A stretch of 64,000 nt of DNA, from positions 37,886 through 101,885 of the forward strand of contig NZ_KB894433.1 in the NCBI RefSeq assembly GCF_000374445.1. The letters run 5' to 3'. The stretch comes from Actinokineospora enzanensis DSM 44649. GTDB taxonomy: Bacteria; Actinomycetota; Actinomycetes; Mycobacteriales; Pseudonocardiaceae. Position 1 is the first letter of the stretch; each line of letters begins with the position of its first letter. Positions 22,844 through 31,664 of this stretch are shown here, one piece after another. The position numbers and the translations under genes were made by a program. The notes under the pieces are model-generated. The model was not told where the DNA came from, did no database searches, and worked only from the letters and a program-made list of their open reading frames with translations.

Positions 22844-23830
22844 GTGCGCGCGCGACGACTGATGGCGGCCTGCCTGGCCGCGGCCCTGCTGGCGGGCTGC
22901 GGCGTGGACCAGGCCAAGTGGACCTCCCCGCGGAGCACGGTGCCCGCCGGGTCCGGCCTGGGCGGGACGACCAGCGGCGCGCCCGCCCCGGTCGGCGAGG
23001 TCTTCGCCTGGGAGAACCTGCGCCGCGTCGACCCGTGCGGCCTGATGGACGACGCCGCGCTGACCCCGCTGGGCAAGCCCGCCGAGAGCCGCCTGCGGGA
23101 CTACTCACAGTGCTCCAACTACATGAAGGACACCCAGGGCAAGGAGCTCAACCTGACCCTGTCCATCGGCGAGAGCACGCCGGTCAAACCCGAGGGCGGC
23201 AAGACGGTCGGTGGGCTGCCGCTGGCCCAGTCCGAGTTGGACGACCACACGGCGTGCTTCGTCACCGCGGTCACCGACGACGTCGCGAACCGGGGCATCA
23301 CCGTGCAGTCCGGCGCCAGCGACCCCGGGGACCTGTGCACCCCGGCGCGGAAGCTGCTGGAATCCGCGGTCGACCGGGTCAAACGCGACGCGCCCAAACT
23401 CGACCTGGCCAAGAACACCCTGGTCGACGAGGACCCGTGCACCCTGTTCTCCTCGACCGTCCTGTCCACAGTCGTCGGCGACGCGCCCCGGCAGCGTGCC
23501 TCCGGCCTGCACACCTGCGTCTGGAACGGCGACGGCGTGGCGTTCACCCTGGGCTTCCGGCTCGGCACCAAGCCGGACGACCTCGCCGATGTCGCCAAGA
23601 CGACACCGGTCAACCTGGGCAACGGCGTCACCGCGCAGCAGAAGCTGGAGAACACCTCGGGGGTGCGGTGCCGGGTGGAGTGGTCACACGTGTCCCTGCC
23701 GGGCGACGGCGAACGGGGCGAGGTGGTGAGTCTCGACTTCAGCCGGTACGACTCGAAGTCGGGCGAGGACGCCTGCGACAAGACCCAGGTTGTCGCCAAG
23801 GCCCTCATTCCCCGCCTGCCCAAGTCGTAG
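22844..23830 (+). CDS. DUF3558-like lipoprotein
   Basis: A 328-residue exported lipoprotein: short signal with lipobox LLAGC (Cys about residue 19), then two similar halves, each opening with a DPCGL/DPCTLF-type cysteine (VDPCGLMDDAALTPLG; VDEDPCTLFSSTVLSTVVG) and a second cysteine (QCSNYM; HTCVWNGDG). This duplicated pattern resembles actinobacterial DUF3558 lipoproteins of unknown role. GTG 22844 is favoured by the leaderless -10; a TTG at 22838 is possible. Confidence 0.78.
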   Translation: MRARRLMAACLAAALLAGCGVDQAKWTSPRSTVPAGSGLGGTTSGAPAPVGEVFAWENLRRVDPCGLMDDAALTPLGKPAESRLRDYSQCSNYMKDTQGKELNLTLSIGESTPVKPEGGKTVGGLPLAQSELDDHTACFVTAVTDDVANRGITVQSGASDPGDLCTPARKLLESAVDRVKRDAPKLDLAKNTLVDEDPCTLFSSTVLSTVVGDAPRQRASGLHTCVWNGDGVAFTLGFRLGTKPDDLADVAKTTPVNLGNGVTAQQKLENTSGVRCRVEWSHVSLPGDGERGEVVSLDFSRYDSKSGEDACDKTQVVAKALIPRLPKS

Positions 23831-23911
23831 CGCTTCCCGGCCCGACGGGTACTGGTCGTTCGGGGGCGGGCGGGTGTAGGAACGGAGGCGGTCCCCGACG
23901 CTGGAGGCGTG

Positions 23912-24913
23912 ATGAAGAAGATCATCAATGAGCCCGCCGACGTGGTGGTGGAGGCGTTGCGCGGGCTGGGGCTCGCGCACGCGGACCTCCTCCGGGTCGG
24001 GTTCGACCCGGAGGTGGTGGTCCGGGTGGACGCGCCCCGGCCGGGCAAGGTGGCCGTGGTGTCCGGGGGTGGGTCCGGGCATGAGCCGTTGCACGGTGGG
24101 TTCGTCGGCCGCGGCATGCTCGACGCGGCCTGTCCCGGGGCGGTGTTCACCTCGCCGACGCCCGACCAGATCCAGGCCGCTGTGTCCCAAGTAGATGGTG
24201 GCGCGGGCGTCCTGCTGCTGGTCAAGAACTACACCGGCGACATCCTCAACTTCGAGACCGCCGCCGAGCTCCTCGCCGCCGAGGGCGTGGACGTACGCAC
24301 CGTCGTCATCGACGACGATGTCGCGGTCCAGGACTCCCTCTACACCGCGGGCCGACGCGGGGTCGGCGGCACGGTGCTGGTGGAGAAGATCGTCGGCGCG
24401 GCGGCCGAGGAAGGCGCCGGTCTGGACGTCTGTGAACGACTGGCCCGGGTGGTGGTGGCGAACACCCGCTCCATGGGTATGGCGTTGACCGCGCCGACCG
24501 TGCCGCACGTGGGCGACCCGAGCTTCACACTCGGCGCGGACGAGATGGAGGTGGGTATCGGCATCCACGGCGAACCCGGCCGCCGCCGCGAACCACTCGC
24601 GGACGCCACCGGCATCGTCGCGGGCCTGCTCGACCCAATCCTGTCGGACCTGCCCTTCACTGTCGAAGACCGTATTCTGTTGTTCACCAATTCGATGGGC
24701 GGCACCCCCTTGCTGGAGTTGTACTTGGCCCATGGTATCGCCGAGGAAGCCTTGGCACGCAAGGGAATTCGCGTAGAGCGAAAGCTGGTCGGCCCGTACG
24801 TCACCAGCCTGGAGATGCAGGGCATGAGCCTCACCCTGCTCCGCCTCGACGACGAGCTCGTGCGCCTCTGGGATGCCCCGGTACACACACCCGCCCTCCG
24901 GTGGGGCGCGTGA
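23912..24913 (+). CDS. dhaK: Dihydroxyacetone kinase subunit DhaK
   Basis: A 333-residue DhaK, the substrate-binding subunit of the PTS-dependent dihydroxyacetone kinase. Visible are [18 protein letters not shown] near the N-terminus, [13 protein letters not shown] and the covalent-substrate His in [18 protein letters not shown] 23912 follows GGAGG (23903-23907); the GTG at 23909 is too close to that site. First gene of dhaKLM, with GTGA overlap to dhaL. Confidence 0.95.
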   Translation: MKKIINEPADVVVEALRGLGLAHADLLRVGFDPEVVVRVDAPRPGKVAVVSGGGSGHEPLHGGFVGRGMLDAACPGAVFTSPTPDQIQAAVSQVDGGAGVLLLVKNYTGDILNFETAAELLAAEGVDVRTVVIDDDVAVQDSLYTAGRRGVGGTVLVEKIVGAAAEEGAGLDVCERLARVVVANTRSMGMALTAPTVPHVGDPSFTLGADEMEVGIGIHGEPGRRREPLADATGIVAGLLDPILSDLPFTVEDRILLFTNSMGGTPLLELYLAHGIAEEALARKGIRVERKLVGPYVTSLEMQGMSLTLLRLDDELVRLWDAPVHTPALRWGA

Positions 24914-25530
24914 CCATGCCCTGCGACGCGAAGTCCGTGGCCGCCGCCGTCCTGTCCGCCGCCGACACAATTACCGCCCACCGCGACGAACTGGTCCGCC
25001 TCGACCAGGCCGTCGGCGACGGAGACCATGGCGAGAACCTCAACCGCGGCTTCGGTTTCGTCCGTGCCGCACTGGAAAAGTCCATACCGGACACCCCAGG
25101 CGCCGTCCTCAAACTCGTCGCCACCACTCTCATCGCCAAGGTCGGCGGCGCTGCGGGCCCTCTCTACGGCACCGCTTTCCTGCGCGCCGCCACCGCTCTC
25201 GGCGACGCCTCCGAGCTGACCGCCGACTTGTTGGTGGCGGCTCTCCGCGCGGCGTTGTCGGGTGTCGTCGCCCGAGGCAAGGCCGAACCCGGCGACAAGA
25301 CCATGGTCGACGCGTTGACGCCCGCCGCCGATGCCACCGGCACCACGATCGCGGACATCCTCACCGCGGCCGCTGCCGCCGCCCAAGCGGGCGCCGACTC
25401 GACCGTGCCACTGGTCGCGCGCAAGGGCCGTGCGTCCTACCTGGGCGAACGCAGCGCGGGCCACCTGGACCCCGGCGCCCGCTCGACCGCGTTGCTACTG
25501 AACGCTTTCGCGAAGGCGGCGAACACATGA
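24910..25530 (+). CDS. dhaL: Dihydroxyacetone kinase subunit DhaL
   Basis: A 206-residue DhaL, the ADP-binding subunit that phosphorylates dihydroxyacetone held by DhaK. The nucleotide/Mg site is seen in [14 protein letters not shown], followed by [18 protein letters not shown] and [15 protein letters not shown] 24910 overlaps the dhaK stop (GTGA); ATG 24916 is possible. It ends in ATGA overlap with dhaM. Confidence 0.93.
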   Translation: MTMPCDAKSVAAAVLSAADTITAHRDELVRLDQAVGDGDHGENLNRGFGFVRAALEKSIPDTPGAVLKLVATTLIAKVGGAAGPLYGTAFLRAATALGDASELTADLLVAALRAALSGVVARGKAEPGDKTMVDALTPAADATGTTIADILTAAAAAAQAGADSTVPLVARKGRASYLGERSAGHLDPGARSTALLLNAFAKAANT

Positions 25531-26177
25531 GGGTCGGTCTGGTCGTGGTCTCACACAGCGCGAAACTCGCGGAGGGCGTCGCCGAACTGGCCGCGCAGAT
25601 GGCCCCCGATGTGGTGATCGTTCCCGCTGGTGGCCTGGACGGCACCCTCGGCACCGACTACGACGCCGTCACCACCGCGATCTCCAGCGCCCAGCGCGGC
25701 GCGGGCGTCGCCCTTCTCTACGACCTGGGTTCCGCGAAGATGACCGCCGACCTGGCCGTCGAGACTCTCGGTGATCCGAGCACAGCCGCTGTCGTTGATG
25801 CGCCGTTGGTGGAGGGCGCGGTTGCTGCTGCTGTGGCTGCGCAGGCGGGTGGGTCGTTGGACTATGTCATCTCTGCGGCCGCGTCGGCACTCGCGCTTGA
25901 GGTCGACGATGGGGAGCTGAACGGCACGGAGTTCGTTCTCACCAACGAGCTGGGTCTGCATGCTCGCCCGGCCAGTGCGGTGGTCCGTGCTCTCACTGGT
26001 CTCGATGCGGACGTCGCGGTGACGTATGCGGGGAAAACGGCGGACGCCCGCAGCGTTCTCAACCTTCTCGCGCTAGGTGTACCTGCCGGCGGCCGCATAC
26101 AGGTAGCTGCCACTGGCCCGGATGCTCCCGAGGCGCTGAACCGGATAGCCAACTTGATAGCCCGCGACTTCTCCTAG
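25527..26177 (+). CDS. dhaM: PTS-dependent dihydroxyacetone kinase DhaM (EIIA-HPr)
   Basis: A 216-residue phosphotransfer subunit with two domains: mannose-type EIIA (residues 1 to about 130, His in LVVVSHSAKLAEGV) and HPr (about 135-216, His in LTNELGLHARPASAVVRA). It takes phosphate from enzyme I and re-energises ADP on DhaL. The truncated enzyme I domain seen in enterobacterial DhaM is absent, so a separate PtsI is needed; none is in this window. Its stop TAG coincides with the CTAG insertion site of a MITE, but the protein looks intact. Confidence 0.92.
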   Translation: MRVGLVVVSHSAKLAEGVAELAAQMAPDVVIVPAGGLDGTLGTDYDAVTTAISSAQRGAGVALLYDLGSAKMTADLAVETLGDPSTAAVVDAPLVEGAVAAAVAAQAGGSLDYVISAAASALALEVDDGELNGTEFVLTNELGLHARPASAVVRALTGLDADVAVTYAGKTADARSVLNLLALGVPAGGRIQVAATGPDAPEALNRIANLIARDFS

Positions 26178-26356
26178 TGGTGCGACTCAGAACGTTGGTC
26201 GTGTATCGGCGGGTCCACGGCGTGTCGGGCGGTGCCGCCGGGACGGGTCTTTCTGTTCGGCGGATGCGTTGGTCGCACTTCCATCCTGCCGCCGAAAGAC
26301 CCGTCCCCTCGTCTCAGCCCCTGCCGGCTGTCACCAACGTCATGACCCGCAACAAC
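26177..26356. mobile_element. MITE (180 bp), second related copy
   Basis: Inserted in CTAG at the dhaM stop codon, with TA at 26175-26176 and 26357-26358. The first 46 bp match the first MITE at 44 positions; the inner and right-hand sequence differs and the right inverted repeat is degenerate. It carries an internal hairpin with perfect 14-bp arms. Confidence 0.7.
26240..26307. terminator. Hairpin inside MITE, possible dhaKLM terminator
   Basis: GGGACGGGTCTTTC (26240-26253) pairs perfectly with 26294-26307; the 40-nt gap can pair further through TTCGGCGG/CCGCCGAA. Being the first strong hairpin after dhaM, it may have become the operon terminator. Confidence 0.45.
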
Positions 26357-26359
26357 TAG

Positions 26360-26705
26360 CCGTGCACGGGACGGTGAGTTGTCCACAGGGGCGGCGGTTC
26401 ATCCCCAGCCTGCGGTCGGGGCTATTGACAGCGCCCAAGATCGCTTAGCGTCTCTCTTGTCGGCCCGCCCCCTGGTAGGGCGGGGCCTACCTGCTGTGCG
26501 GCCAATGGGGGGATGGGCGGGGGCTGGCCTGCTGCTGTACCACCAATGGCGGGACGGTTCTTGGCCTTGTCGTGTGGTCGATCGCGGGTGCGACGCAGAG
26601 GATCTTGCCGGATCGATTGAGTGGTGCAGTTCACCTCATCCCCATCCGCACCCATGGCATCATCGACCAGAAGTTACCGGCAGGTAGCAATCTTGGGAGG
26701 TTGCC
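26360..26705. other. Intergenic region after MITE
   Basis: About 345 bp without a convincing gene. It contains one TTGTCCACA (26379-26387), one copy of a 48-bp dispersed repeat and the Shine-Dalgarno GGGAGG of the next gene. Confidence 0.5.
26446..26493 (+). repeat. 48-bp dispersed repeat, copy 1
   Basis: TAGCGTCTCTCTTGTCGGCC followed by a GC-rich arm pair (CCCGCCC/GGGCGGG) and CTACCTG. It matches the complement of 63760-63807 at 44 of 48 positions. The hairpin suggests a REP-like or terminator-derived element. Confidence 0.75.
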
Positions 26706-28484
26706 GTGGGTCGGGAGTTCGCCACCGTCGGGGTCGTCGGGTTGGGCACGATGGGGGCCGGGATCGTCGAGGTGTTGGCGCGGAACGGGGTGCGGGTCGT
26801 CGCGGTTGAGGTCGATCGGGCGGGTGTCGAGCGTGGGCGGGGGCATGTCGAGCAGTCCACTGCCAGGGCGGTTGTCAAGGGGAAGCTCGACCACGCGGCG
26901 CGGGTGGACTTGCTCAGGCGGGTCGACTACACCACGGAGTTAGGCGATCTCGCACCAGTGGACCTGGTGATCGAGGCAGTGCCGGAGTCGCTGGATCTCA
27001 AGGTCCGGGTGTTCGCCGAGGTCGATCGGATCGTGCGGCCGGATGTCGTTCTCGCGTCCAACACGTCGTCGCTCTCGGTCACCAGGATCGGTGTCCACAC
27101 GGGACGGCCGGGGAAGGTCGTCGGGCTGCATTTCTTCAATCCGGCGCCGGTGTTGCGGCTGGTCGAAGTGGTGCGCACGGTGGTGACCGAGCCCGAGGTG
27201 ATCGCCGACGTGACCGCGTTCACCCGGAAGTTGGGCAAGGAACCGGTGGTGATCGGCGACCGCGCCGGGTTCATCGCCAACGCGCTGCTGTTCGGCTATC
27301 TCAACCACGCCGTGGCCATGTACGAGTCGAGGTATGCCAGCCGTGAGGATCTCGACGCGGCGATGCGGTTCGGCTGCGGATATCCGATGGGCCCGCTCGC
27401 GCTGCTCGACCTCATCGGGCTCGACACCGCGTACGAGATCCTGGAGACGATGTACGCGCAGTCCCGCAACCGTTTGCACGCGCCGGTTCCGTTGCTCAAG
27501 CAGATGATCACCGCCGGGCTCCTCGGCCGCAAGACCGGTCGCGGCTTCTACACCTACGACGGCCCCGACTCGCCCACCGTCATCCCCGACGCGCACACAC
27601 CCGCCCCGGTCGAAGTCGCCCGAACGGTTCGTGACATCCGCCGTGTGGGTGTCATCGGTACCGGTGTGATGGCCACCGGCATCGTGGAAGTCCTGGCCCG
27701 CAACGGTTTCGACACGATCCTGCGCGCGCGTACCACCGGCAAGGCCTGCGCTGCCAAGGACAAGGTCCGCAAGTCCCTGGAACGGCAGGTGGCCAGGAAT
27801 CGACTGTCCGAAGAGGACAAAGAAGCCACGCTCGCCAGGATCGCCCCGGTGGTCGACTTCGCCGGGTTGGCCGATTGTGACCTGGTGATCGAGGCCGTCG
27901 CCGAAGACCTCCGGATCAAACGGGACGTTTTCGCCGCCCTGGACAAGGCCGTCAAGCCCGGCGCCATCCTCGCCACCACGACCTCCTCCCTCCCCGTCAT
28001 CGAATGCGCCGCCGCCACCACGCGCCCGGGAGACGTCCTGGGCCTGCATTTCTTCAACCCGGCCCAGATCATGAAACTCGTCGAGATCGTCGACACCATC
28101 GCCACGACACCGGACGCCGTCGCCACCGCGCACGCACTCTGCGAACGGCTCGGCAAGCACCCCGTGCACTGCGGCGACCGCGCGGGTTTCATCGTCAACG
28201 CGCTGCTGTTCCCCTACCTGAACGACGCCGTGAAGATGCTGGAGGCCCACTACGCGGAAGCCGACGACATCGACACCGCCATGAAGGTCGGCTGCGGCCT
28301 CCCCATGGGCCCTTTCGAACTGCTCGACGTCGTCGGCCTGGACGTGTCCCTGGCCATCGAGCGGACCCTCTACGACGAGTTCCACGAGTCCGGCTACGCG
28401 CCCGCCCCGCTGCTGGAGCACCTGGTCATGGCCGGGCGGCTCGGCCGCAAAACCGGGCAGGGCTTCCGCGACCACGACCGCTGA
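26706..28484 (+). CDS. Double-domain 3-hydroxyacyl-CoA dehydrogenase (3-hydroxybutyryl-CoA type)
   Basis: A 592-residue protein made of two complete 3-hydroxyacyl-CoA dehydrogenase modules in tandem. Each has an NAD site (VGVVGLGTMGAGIVEVLARN; VGVIGTGVMATGIVEVLARN), a catalytic histidine (LHFFNPAPVLRLVE; LHFFNPAQIMKLVE) and the C-terminal dimerisation domain (GYPMGPLALLDLIGLD; GLPMGPFELLDVVGLD). It oxidises (S)-3-hydroxyacyl-CoA to 3-ketoacyl-CoA, probably short chain. Both halves keep their key residues. The GTG start at 26706 has GGGAGG upstream. Confidence 0.9.
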   Translation: MGREFATVGVVGLGTMGAGIVEVLARNGVRVVAVEVDRAGVERGRGHVEQSTARAVVKGKLDHAARVDLLRRVDYTTELGDLAPVDLVIEAVPESLDLKVRVFAEVDRIVRPDVVLASNTSSLSVTRIGVHTGRPGKVVGLHFFNPAPVLRLVEVVRTVVTEPEVIADVTAFTRKLGKEPVVIGDRAGFIANALLFGYLNHAVAMYESRYASREDLDAAMRFGCGYPMGPLALLDLIGLDTAYEILETMYAQSRNRLHAPVPLLKQMITAGLLGRKTGRGFYTYDGPDSPTVIPDAHTPAPVEVARTVRDIRRVGVIGTGVMATGIVEVLARNGFDTILRARTTGKACAAKDKVRKSLERQVARNRLSEEDKEATLARIAPVVDFAGLADCDLVIEAVAEDLRIKRDVFAALDKAVKPGAILATTTSSLPVIECAAATTRPGDVLGLHFFNPAQIMKLVEIVDTIATTPDAVATAHALCERLGKHPVHCGDRAGFIVNALLFPYLNDAVKMLEAHYAEADDIDTAMKVGCGLPMGPFELLDVVGLDVSLAIERTLYDEFHESGYAPAPLLEHLVMAGRLGRKTGQGFRDHDR

Positions 28485-28499
28485 CCGCACAATGGACAC

Positions 28500-28703
28500 G
28501 TGCCGACCTACGAGTTCCGCTGCCGCGAATGCGGCGACACCTATGACGTCAACCGGCCGATGAGCGAGGCGAGTGATCCCGCGCCGTGCCCGGCGGGCCA
28601 CGCGGACACGGTCAAGCTGCTCACCATGGCCGGTCTCGCGGGCAGCTCCACCCCACCCGCGAGCGGGGGCGGGGGCTGCTGCGGCGGCGGTTGCTGCGGC
28701 TGA
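28500..28703 (+). CDS. FmdB-family zinc-ribbon protein
   Basis: A 67-residue protein of the FmdB/CxxC regulatory type: MPTYEFRCRECGDTYDVNRP, one CxxC pair (CRECG) and a Cys in PCPAGH, with a Cys/Gly-rich tail GGGCCGGGCCG. It probably binds a metal; the role is unknown. CACAAT ends 6 nt before GTG 28500, again leaderless. A perfect terminator follows. Confidence 0.85.
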   Translation: MPTYEFRCRECGDTYDVNRPMSEASDPAPCPAGHADTVKLLTMAGLAGSSTPPASGGGGCCGGGCCG

Positions 28704-28761
28704 CCAGGCCGACCGAGCCGATCAAGACCGACCGAGACCGGCCGAATCTGACCGAGAGAGC

Positions 28762-28791
28762 GCCCGCGGGTCGGTGAACCGACCCGCGGGC
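28762..28791. terminator. Hairpin terminator (13-bp arms, TGAA loop)
   Basis: GCCCGCGGGTCGG (28762-28774) pairs perfectly with 28779-28791, between convergent genes. Confidence 0.8.
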
Positions 28792-28799
28792 TCACCGGA

Positions 28800-29789
28800 T
28801 CAGGGAGTGATGGTCTGCCGCGGGTCGCGCTCGATCACGTCCGCCAGCGCGGCGTCGATCGCGGCCAGCAGGTCGTCCTCCAGCTTCACGCCCGCCGCCT
28901 TGACGTTCTCGTGCACCTGCTCCGGCCGGGACGCGCCGATGATCGCCGAGGCCACGTTCGGGTTCTGCAGCACCCACGCCACCGCCAGCTGGGCCTGGCT
29001 GAGGCCGGCCTGCTCGGCCAGCGGCTTGAGCGCCTGCACCGCGGTCAGCACGTCGTCGCGCAGCCAGCGGGAGATCATGTTCTTGCCGCCGGACTCGTCG
29101 GTCGCCCGGGAGCCCGCGGGCGGCGCGGCACCCGGCTGGTACTTGCCGGTCAGCACGCCCTGGGCGATCGGCGACCAGACGATCTGCGAGACGCCCTCGC
29201 GCTCCGAGGCCGGGACCACCTGCTCCTCGATGACCCGCCACAGCATCGAGTACTGCGGCTGGTTCGAGATGAACGGGACGTTCAGGTCCCGGGCCAGGGC
29301 GGCGCCGCGGGTGATCTGCTCGCCGGTCCACTCGGACACGCCGATGTAGAGGACCTTGCCCTGCCGGACCAGGTCGGCGAACGCCAGCATGGTCTCCTCC
29401 AGCGGCACCGTCCGGTCGTAGCGGTGCGCCTGGTAGAGGTCCAGGTAGTCGGTGCCCAGCCGCTGCAACGAGGCGTTGGCGGACTCGATGATGTGCTTGC
29501 GGCCGAGCCCCTGGTCGTTCGGCCCCTTCGGCCCGGTCGGCCAGAAGACCTTGGTGAACAGCTCGTAGCCCGCGCGCCGCTGCCCCTTCAGCGCGCGGCC
29601 GAGCACGGACTCCGCGGCGGTGTTGGCGTAGACGTCCGCGGTGTCGAAGGTGGTGATGCCCGCGTCCAGGGCAGCCTTGACGCAGGCCTGGGCGGCGTCC
29701 TCCTCGACCTGTGAGCCGTGGGTGAGCCAGTTGCCGTACGAGATCTCAGAGACGTTCAGGCCGCTGCGGCCGAGGCGACGAAACTCCAT
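28800..29789 (-). CDS. Aldo/keto reductase
   Basis: A 329-residue TIM-barrel oxidoreductase. The catalytic tetrad is seen: Asp and Tyr in TFDTADVYANT, Lys in FTKVFW, His in YQAHRYD. Length and the insert GPNDQGLGRKHIIESANASL place it near the potassium-channel beta-subunit/YghZ-like group, which reduces aldehydes or ketones with NADPH. TAGATT ends 6 nt before ATG 29789. The substrate is unknown. Confidence 0.9.
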   Translation of the reverse strand: MEFRRLGRSGLNVSEISYGNWLTHGSQVEEDAAQACVKAALDAGITTFDTADVYANTAAESVLGRALKGQRRAGYELFTKVFWPTGPKGPNDQGLGRKHIIESANASLQRLGTDYLDLYQAHRYDRTVPLEETMLAFADLVRQGKVLYIGVSEWTGEQITRGAALARDLNVPFISNQPQYSMLWRVIEEQVVPASEREGVSQIVWSPIAQGVLTGKYQPGAAPPAGSRATDESGGKNMISRWLRDDVLTAVQALKPLAEQAGLSQAQLAVAWVLQNPNVASAIIGASRPEQVHENVKAAGVKLEDDLLAAIDAALADVIERDPRQTITP

Positions 29790-29795
29790 GCCGCC

Positions 29796-29801
29796 AATCT
29801 A
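29796..29801 (-). promoter_or_regulatory. -10 element TAGATT of leaderless aldo/keto reductase gene
   Basis: TAGATT (minus strand) ends 6 nt before ATG 29789. Confidence 0.55.
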
Positions 29802-29823
29802 CTTCGCGACGCTAAGGAACGCG

Positions 29824-30474
29824 TCAGGCGACCGTGTCACCGGGGGAGACGCGCGGCTTGGGGATGCGCAGCTTGCGCAGCTGGGTGGCCCGCACGAACG
29901 AGTACCAGCCGATGGACGCGCCGCGCACGGTCTCCTTGGGGAACTTGGCCCGCACCTTGCGCAGGATCCGGCGCCCGTTGAGCACCGCCTCGGCCACCAT
30001 CACCACCAGCATGACCAGGCAGATCAGGGTGGCGTAGTACTGCACCATCGGCGACTGGGCCAGCAGCGAGACGAACACCACGATGGCCAGCGGCATGAAC
30101 AGGCCGAGCAGGTTGCGCCGCGAGTCGACCAGGTCGCGCACGTACGCCTTGACCGGGCCGCGGTCGCGCGGCATCAGGTACCGGTCGTCGCCCTCGGCCA
30201 TCCGGCGGCGCTGCTCGACCCGCTGCTCCCGGCGCTGCGCGGAGAGCTCCTTGCGCTCCTCCTTGCTGCCCCGGGCGCGGCGCATGGCCTCGCGCGTGGT
30301 CTTCGGCGGCGGGGCGACCGGGCCGCGCTTGCGCCCCTCGGCCTCCCGGCGCTTCGGGGTGGGCCTGCCCTTGCCGGGGGTGTGTCCCTTCGGCACCGAC
30401 TCGCCAACGGTCACGGCGTCGTCGTCCACCTGCTCATCGGTGGTGTCGGCTGAGTTGCGGCGAAGGAACCTCAC
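29824..30474 (-). CDS. DUF3043 membrane protein
   Basis: A 216-residue protein with a long basic cytosolic N-terminus (RRAR, RREQRVEQRRRM) and two membrane helices (LGLFMPLAIVVFVSLLAQSP; YATLICLVMLVVMVAEAVL), then a basic tail. It fits DUF3043, a conserved actinobacterial family of unknown function; in M. tuberculosis a comparable gene (Rv2206 as I recall) precedes the glycerate kinase, as here. GTG 30474 gives MRFLRRNS and is 7 nt after a TACGCT -10; GTG 30480 is also in frame. Confidence 0.82.
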   Translation of the reverse strand: MRFLRRNSADTTDEQVDDDAVTVGESVPKGHTPGKGRPTPKRREAEGRKRGPVAPPPKTTREAMRRARGSKEERKELSAQRREQRVEQRRRMAEGDDRYLMPRDRGPVKAYVRDLVDSRRNLLGLFMPLAIVVFVSLLAQSPMVQYYATLICLVMLVVMVAEAVLNGRRILRKVRAKFPKETVRGASIGWYSFVRATQLRKLRIPKPRVSPGDTVA

Positions 30475-30481
30475 ACGCACC

Positions 30482-30487
30482 AGCGTA
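30482..30487 (-). promoter_or_regulatory. -10 element TACGCT of DUF3043 gene
   Basis: TACGCT (minus strand) ends 7 nt before GTG 30474. A plus-strand TACGCT for the divergent gene lies 20 bp away. Confidence 0.5.
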
Positions 30488-30506
30488 GGACAAGGCTCCG
30501 GCTCGC

Positions 30507-30512
30507 TACGCT
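30507..30512 (+). promoter_or_regulatory. -10 element TACGCT of leaderless glycerate kinase gene
   Basis: TACGCT ends 6 nt before GTG 30519. Confidence 0.55.
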
Positions 30513-30518
30513 GCGCCC

Positions 30519-31541
30519 GTGCGAGTCGTCATCGCCCCGGACTGCTTCGGCGGGACGCTGACCGCCGCGGCGGCCGCCGACGCCATCGCCGCGGGCTGGT
30601 CGCGCGGCGCGCCTGCGGCCCGGCTGACCACGTGTCCGCTGGCCGACGGCGGTCCCGGCTTCGTCGACGTCCTGCACGCCGCGCTGGGCGGCAACCTGCG
30701 CCTGACCAGCGTCACCGGCCCGCTCGGCGACCCGGTGGACGCCCGCTGGCTGGTCCACGACGACGTCGCCTACCTGGAGAGCGCCGAGGCCATCGGCCTG
30801 CACCTGGTTCCCCCGGACGAGCGAACCATGGCCTGCGAGACCGCCACCACCCAGGGCGTCGGCGAGCTGATCATGGCCGCCCGGGACGCAGGCGTGGCGA
30901 CCATCGTCGTCGGGCTGGGCGGATCGGCCACCACCGACGGCGGCCGGGGCGCCCTGCATGTCCTGGAGGGCCCGCTGCCCAGGCTGGTCATGGCCGCGGA
31001 CGTGGCCAACCCGCTGCTCGGCCCGCACGGCGCCGCGGCCACGTTCGGCCCGCAGAAGGGCGCCGACCCCGCCGCCGTCGACCGGCTGGCGGGCAGGCTC
31101 ACCGCCTGGGCCGACGAGGTCGCCGCCAGGTGCGGCCACGACCCGCGCGACGAACCCGGCGCCGGGGCGGCGGGCGGCCTGGGGTTCGCCCTGCTCGCCC
31201 TGGGCGCGGGCACCGTCGGTGGGGCAGAGGTGGTGCGCGTCGCGACGGGCCTGGACGACGCCGTCGCCCGCGCCGACCTGGTCGTCACCGGCGAGGGCAG
31301 CTTCGACTGGCAGTCGCTGCGCGGCAAGCTCGTCACCGCCGTCGCCGCGGCCGCCGCCGACCGCGGCCTGCCCTGCGTGGTGCTGGCCGGGCAGGTGTCG
31401 GTCGGCCGCAGACAGGCGGCCTCGATCGGGATCGCCGAGGCGCACGCCGTGGCCGAGCACGCAGGCTCGGTCGAGACAGCCCTGGCCGACCCCGCGGGCA
31501 CGCTGGCCGACCTGGCCGAACACGTCGCCCGCCAGTGGTGA
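30519..31541 (+). CDS. Glycerate kinase
   Basis: A 340-residue member of the GK-II/GlxK-type glycerate kinase family: opening VVIAPDCFGGTLTAAAAADA, then CPLADGGPGFVDVLHAALGG, TTQGVGELIMAARDAG, VGLGGSATTDGGRGAL, GAAATFGPQKGA and VVTGEGSFDWQSLRGK. It phosphorylates glycerate to phosphoglycerate with ATP. The usual position of a proline-lysine in the first motif (APDSFKG) is here APDCFGG, so the Lys is replaced. It is leaderless and divergent from DUF3043. Confidence 0.88.
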   Translation: MRVVIAPDCFGGTLTAAAAADAIAAGWSRGAPAARLTTCPLADGGPGFVDVLHAALGGNLRLTSVTGPLGDPVDARWLVHDDVAYLESAEAIGLHLVPPDERTMACETATTQGVGELIMAARDAGVATIVVGLGGSATTDGGRGALHVLEGPLPRLVMAADVANPLLGPHGAAATFGPQKGADPAAVDRLAGRLTAWADEVAARCGHDPRDEPGAGAAGGLGFALLALGAGTVGGAEVVRVATGLDDAVARADLVVTGEGSFDWQSLRGKLVTAVAAAAADRGLPCVVLAGQVSVGRRQAASIGIAEAHAVAEHAGSVETALADPAGTLADLAEHVARQW

Positions 31542-31664
31542 GGCGCGCGGCACCCTGCCGGACCGACGGGCATCTGTGTCACCATGGGCGGGTACGGAAC
31601 AGACTCCGCGCGCTCGGCGTTGTAGCGGGCGAGAGCCTGTGTAGGACCTTTCCTAGGGAGAACG

